This document shows, in pieces, positions 60,986 through 64,000 of a DNA stretch of 64,000 bases. The stretch covers positions 1 to 64,000 of the forward strand of contig CAIWVP010000191.1 of the NCBI GenBank assembly GCA_903916195.1, in the 5' to 3' direction. Each line of letters starts with the position of its first letter. The stretch's first letter is position 1. The notes under the pieces are model-generated. The model made no database searches and was not told the DNA's origin. It saw only the letters and a list, made by a program, of their open reading frames with translations. The DNA is from an uncultured Verrucomicrobiota bacterium. GTDB taxonomy: Bacteria > Verrucomicrobiota > Verrucomicrobiia > Limisphaerales > UBA9464. The translations under genes and the position numbers were made by a program.

Positions 60986-62044
60986 GTGATTCAGACCGCC
61001 GCCGAACTGAGCGACCTCGCGGCCCGCATCCATGATGCTCCGTGGGTCGGCATCGATACCGAGGCCGACAGCCTCCATGCCTATCCGGAGAAGCTCTGCC
61101 TGCTGCAGATCGCCATCCCGGACGGCGCCTACCTCGTCGATCCGCTGGCAGACCTCCACCTCGAACCGGTCTGGGAGGCGTTCGACAAGCACGAACTGAT
61201 CCTCCACGCCTCGGACTACGACCTTCATCTGCTCTACAACGGGCACCATTTCAAGCCGACGAGCCTGTTCGACACGATGTGGGCGGCGCGGATGGTCGGC
61301 GACGCGAAGTTCGGCCTCAACGACGTGCTCACGAGATACCTCGGCCTCACGCTGGAGAAAGGTGCGCAAAAGGCCGACTGGGGCATGCGACCGCTCACGG
61401 CGCGGATGACCGAGTACGCGCTGAACGACGTCCGCTACCTCCGGGAGATCGAGCAACTGCTCCGCGCGAAGCTCACCGAGCTCGGCCGGTTGGAATGGCA
61501 TCGTCAGCTCTGCGCGCGGTTGATCGAGGACAACGCCAGCCTCAGCCAGGTCGACATGAACACGGCTTGGCGCATGCGCGGCCACGACCAACTCGACGAC
61601 ACCGGCCTCGCCGTGCTCCGCGAGCTCTGGCTCTGGCGAGAGAAGGACGCACTGCGGACCGGCCGGCCACCGTTCTTCATCCTCAAGCACGAGGCGCTCA
61701 GCGAGATCGCCGGGCAGGCCAGCACCGGCGGGCCGAAAGCCGTCAAACTCCCCCATTTCCTCACACCGAAGCGGCGCTCGGGCATCCACGAAGCGATCGA
61801 TCGCGGCCTCGCGGTGCCGGGAGCCGATCGCCCGACGCACATCCGCGTCCACTCGCGCCGGATGACCGGTGCCGAGCTGGATTACGCCGACGTGCTGAAG
61901 GTGCGCCGGGACAAGCGCGCCGAGGAACTCGTGATGGACCCCACCATCATCGCATCGCGCGGCACCCTCTTCGCCTTGGCACGGAACGATCCCGGCGAAT
62001 GGGAACGGCTGCTGCCGTGGCAGCGGGAGATCCTGAAGGACTGA
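60986..62044 (+). CDS. Ribonuclease D-like 3'-5' exonuclease with HRDC domain
   Basis: A 352-residue protein. The DEDD-y exonuclease domain covers about 1-200: Exo I GIDTEADS (Asp24, Glu26), Exo II SDYDLHLL (Asp79) and Exo III YALNDVRYL. The C-terminal HRDC region follows (EKDALRTGRPPFFILKHEAL). It trims the 3' ends of tRNA and other stable RNAs. The start is GTG at 60986, preceded by no Shine-Dalgarno site; the upstream frame has no RNase D sequence. Divergent from the sugar isomerase. Confidence 0.9.
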   Translation: MIQTAAELSDLAARIHDAPWVGIDTEADSLHAYPEKLCLLQIAIPDGAYLVDPLADLHLEPVWEAFDKHELILHASDYDLHLLYNGHHFKPTSLFDTMWAARMVGDAKFGLNDVLTRYLGLTLEKGAQKADWGMRPLTARMTEYALNDVRYLREIEQLLRAKLTELGRLEWHRQLCARLIEDNASLSQVDMNTAWRMRGHDQLDDTGLAVLRELWLWREKDALRTGRPPFFILKHEALSEIAGQASTGGPKAVKLPHFLTPKRRSGIHEAIDRGLAVPGADRPTHIRVHSRRMTGAELDYADVLKVRRDKRAEELVMDPTIIASRGTLFALARNDPGEWERLLPWQREILKD

Positions 62045-62179
62045 GCCGGACGGGCGGCTGGAAAGGCCGCCGACGGCACCCATGACGATGGATCGGAAGA
62101 GAACTGCCTCCGGCTTCATCTTGCCGGGCAGCTCCAGTTTGCAGCCGTCCGTTTCCTGCCGATCCGCCGGACAATCCGC

Positions 62180-62207
62180 TTCCCACCCGGCGCTCGCTGT
62201 CTAGCCT
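62180..62207 (+). promoter_or_regulatory. Predicted promoter of the dimethylformamidase-like gene
   Basis: TTCCCA (62180-62185), a 16-bp spacer and TAGCCT (62202-62207). ATG at 62219 follows after 11 nt. Confidence 0.5.
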
Positions 62208-62218
62208 TTGAGCACACC

Positions 62219-63754
62219 ATGAGCGATCCCCTTCCCCGTCCGTTGAGCCGCCGGGATCTCTTGCGCGGCATCGCCGGCATCGGTGTCGGGGCCGCGTTCG
62301 GTGGCTGCGCCGGCCCGCTCCACGACACGACGGACCGCCCATCCAAGCCGAACGCCATCACCCGCGAGAACGCCCGGCCCGGCACCCGCGACTGGATGCT
62401 CACCTCGCCGCGCATCGAACCGACGTCGCGCTATCGCTGCCCCTGGATCGAAGGCTATTGCTCGCACGCTCGCGCTCACGCCGGCGAGACCGTGCGCTTC
62501 TTCGTCAGCACCGACCCCGCCTCGGATTTCCATTTGGACATCTACCGCCTCGGCTACTACGGCGGGACGGGCGGACGCCACATGACCTCGCTCGGACCGT
62601 TCAAGGGCGCGACGCAGCCGGTGCCCGCCGTCGGCGCAAAGCGGCTCCGCGATTGCGCGTGGACGCCGTGCGCCGAGCTCAAGATCCCGGCCGATTGGGT
62701 GAGCGGCGTCTATCTCGGCAAGCTCACCGCGGACCAAGGCGGCGTGCAGAGCTACGTCGTCTTCATCGTGCGCGACGACCGCCGCGCGGACCTGATGTTC
62801 CAGTGCAGCGACCACACGTGGCAGGCCTACAACCGCTGGCCGGACCAGTTCTCGCTCTACGACGACGGCAAGGACCAATGGTACTGGGGCGGCGGGGTGC
62901 AGGTCGGCTTCGACCGGCCCTACGGGAAGTATTGCCAGATCTTCGACGCGCCGTTGAGCACCGGCTCCGGCGAGTTCCTGCTCTGGGAATTCCCGACCGC
63001 CTACTGGCTCGAAGCGCTCGGGTATGACGTCACCTACGTCTCGAACCAGGACACGCACGGCGATCCGCGCGGGTTGCGCCGGGCGAAGGGCTTCCTGTCC
63101 GTCGGCCACGACGAGTACTGGAGCATCGAGATGTTCCGGAACCTCCAGGCCGCGGTCGCGGACGGCCTGAGCGTGGCCTTCCTCTCGGGCAACACGTGCT
63201 GCGGGCGGATCGTCTTCTCGCCGGACGGCCGCGGCGTGCCGGACCGCGTGTTCGAGCGCGTCGGCGTGTTCGGGCCGCCGGGCGGCACGCGCGATTTCGT
63301 CGCCATGGCCTCGCTCGCGCACGAGCGGCCCTACGCCAACGAGCTGGTCGGCGCGCACAGCACCGGACCGGTGACCGGCGGCGCGGATTGGACGTGCCAC
63401 CAGCCGGACCACTGGATCTTCGCCGGCACCGGGATGAAGAAAGGCGACGGCATCCCCGGCCTCGTCGGCTGGGAATGGCACGGTGATCCCGCGCCGATAC
63501 CCGGTCTCGAGATCGTCGCGACCGGACCGACACAATCCGCGCCCGGGAAACCGAACGACGGCATCTTCACCGCGACCGTGTATCCCGGACCGAAGGGCAA
63601 CTTCGTCTTCAACGCCGCCACCATCTGGTGGGGCGACGGCCTGAGCGCGCCGCCGGGCTACGTGCGACCGAGCGTCTATACCACACCCCAAGGCCCCGAT
63701 CCGCGCGTGCAACGCATCACCGGGAACATCCTCGCACGGATGATCGGCGGCTGA
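62219..63754 (+). CDS. Tat-exported N,N-dimethylformamidase beta-subunit-like protein
   Basis: A 511-residue protein with a twin-arginine motif (SRRDLLRGIAGIGVGAAFGG) followed by Cys in GGCAGP, so it may be a lipoprotein. The rest follows the N,N-dimethylformamidase large-subunit family: DFHLDIYRLGYYGGTGGR, SDHTWQAYNRW, the FLSVGHDEYWSIEMF core with His and Glu, GNTCCGRIVF, and the C-terminal NFVFNAATIWWGDG. True DMFase uses an iron center; which substrate this secreted relative cleaves is unknown. It begins 11 nt after a promoter box. Confidence 0.85.
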   Translation: MSDPLPRPLSRRDLLRGIAGIGVGAAFGGCAGPLHDTTDRPSKPNAITRENARPGTRDWMLTSPRIEPTSRYRCPWIEGYCSHARAHAGETVRFFVSTDPASDFHLDIYRLGYYGGTGGRHMTSLGPFKGATQPVPAVGAKRLRDCAWTPCAELKIPADWVSGVYLGKLTADQGGVQSYVVFIVRDDRRADLMFQCSDHTWQAYNRWPDQFSLYDDGKDQWYWGGGVQVGFDRPYGKYCQIFDAPLSTGSGEFLLWEFPTAYWLEALGYDVTYVSNQDTHGDPRGLRRAKGFLSVGHDEYWSIEMFRNLQAAVADGLSVAFLSGNTCCGRIVFSPDGRGVPDRVFERVGVFGPPGGTRDFVAMASLAHERPYANELVGAHSTGPVTGGADWTCHQPDHWIFAGTGMKKGDGIPGLVGWEWHGDPAPIPGLEIVATGPTQSAPGKPNDGIFTATVYPGPKGNFVFNAATIWWGDGLSAPPGYVRPSVYTTPQGPDPRVQRITGNILARMIGG

Positions 63755-63810
63755 GAACCGCGGGCGGTCCGGCAAGGCGGGACGACCGGTGCCCCCTGCC
63801 CACTTCGAGC

Positions 63811-63838
63811 TTCCCACTTCGCGCGGCGATCCTACCTT
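63811..63838 (+). promoter_or_regulatory. Predicted promoter of the gene at the window edge
   Basis: TTCCCA (63811-63816), a 16-bp spacer and TACCTT (63833-63838), 6 nt before ATG at 63845. Same -35 word as at 62180. Confidence 0.5.
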
Positions 63839-63844
63839 GGCTTC

Positions 63845-64000
63845 ATGTACACCACGGAAGCCCTGTTCGACCTCGTCCACACCGAGCACTCAGCGCTTTT
63901 CGAAGGCACGCGGTATCCTTGGGAAGTCCTCACGAAAATCGCCGAGCACATCCGGCTGAACCTGCGTCCCGTCCAACTCCACCGCGCCGTGGGCCGCGTC
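63845..64000 (+). CDS. N-terminal part of an unidentified gene, possibly a left-handed beta-helix acyltransferase
   Basis: 52 codons before the window ends (MYTTEALFDLVHTEHSALFE, then GTRYPWEVLTKIAEHI). The FEG-x-x-YPWEVL-x-KI word resembles the N-terminus of a verrucomicrobial hexapeptide-repeat transferase family acting on nucleotide or lipid-linked sugars, as far as I recall. The assignment is weak. The start is supported by the promoter 6 nt upstream. Confidence 0.5.
   Translation, partial: MYTTEALFDLVHTEHSALFEGTRYPWEVLTKIAEHIRLNLRPVQLHRAVGRV

Noticed and set aside
59714..62119. Reverse 801-codon frame through the RNase D and sugar isomerase genes
   Set aside because: Overlaps two well-supported genes and has no conserved motif.

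Overview
The window is 64 kb of GC-rich bacterial chromosome that looks like a member of the phylum Verrucomicrobiota. The support is the gene content. There is a PVC-type CxxCH dehydrogenase (21015-23789), a DUF1552 plus planctomycete-cytochrome DUF1592/1588/1585 pair (31421-35875), a DUF1800 plus DUF1501 pair (43983-48141), a PEP-CTERM protein, PA14 and 3-keto-disaccharide-hydrolase-like secreted proteins, and an alginate-type sugar-isomerase. The Gram-negative envelope genes (LspA, MsbA-like exporter, outer-membrane porin, O-antigen ligase) agree. No rRNA, tRNA, CRISPR array or prophage was seen. The genus cannot be told from this window.

Layout. 1-4717: a 963-residue secreted PA14 protein, a strong terminator, and two small membrane-anchored proteins of unknown role. 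4746-8765: miaA-lspA (reverse), a type-4 uracil-DNA glycosylase (forward), then phhB-galK (reverse). 8908-15866: a reverse block with a UDP-sugar epimerase and a UDP-GlcNAc dehydrogenase. A RelE/ParE toxin-antitoxin pair sits upstream and overlaps the dehydrogenase start. An MsbA-type ABC exporter and two coupled methyltransferases (Rsm22-like and another) complete the block. 16058-16518: two gene relics facing each other, a response-regulator receiver tail and a truncated DUF1549-type heme protein ending in a hexamer repeat. 16590-20938: a secreted metallo-hydrolase and a reverse operon of PurD-like ATP-grasp ligase, alanine racemase and an arginyltransferase-like GNAT protein. 21015-31415: secreted catabolic proteins (PVC dehydrogenase, esterases), a CPSF-type nuclease, a major porin, a PEP-CTERM protein and a HigBA-like module. 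31421-37923: the DUF1552/PSD pair and an O-antigen ligase-TPR protein. 38573-42421: YifB/ComM ATPase, a Kef-type antiporter and remnants of two insertion sequences. 42542-52023: DUF2071, the DUF1800/DUF1501 pair, TyrA, a flavoprotein disulfide reductase and an intradiol dioxygenase. 52258-56315: a tight four-gene MacB/DevBCA-like exporter operon. 56359-64000: a DHH phosphoesterase, secreted proteins, a HAD phosphatase with an altered nucleophile, a sugar isomerase, RNase D, a dimethylformamidase-like protein and a truncated gene at the edge.

How the genes work together. Much of the window serves the cell surface and breakdown of polymers: signal-peptide or Tat-exported enzymes, heme proteins with the DUF1501/DUF1552 partner logic, a porin, exporters, and nucleotide-sugar genes. 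Several adjacent genes are translationally coupled through 4-nt ATGA overlaps.

The most striking cross-cutting signal is promoter architecture. At a dozen sites a -35-like TTSNNN box (or a close variant such as TTTACT) lies 16-18 bp from a -10 that is usually TAnnnT. The predicted ATG or GTG start follows only about 6-12 nt later, and Shine-Dalgarno sequences are mostly absent. This suggests widespread leaderless or near-leaderless transcripts and helped choose several start codons here. The porin is the clear exception, with a long leader and a good Shine-Dalgarno sequence.
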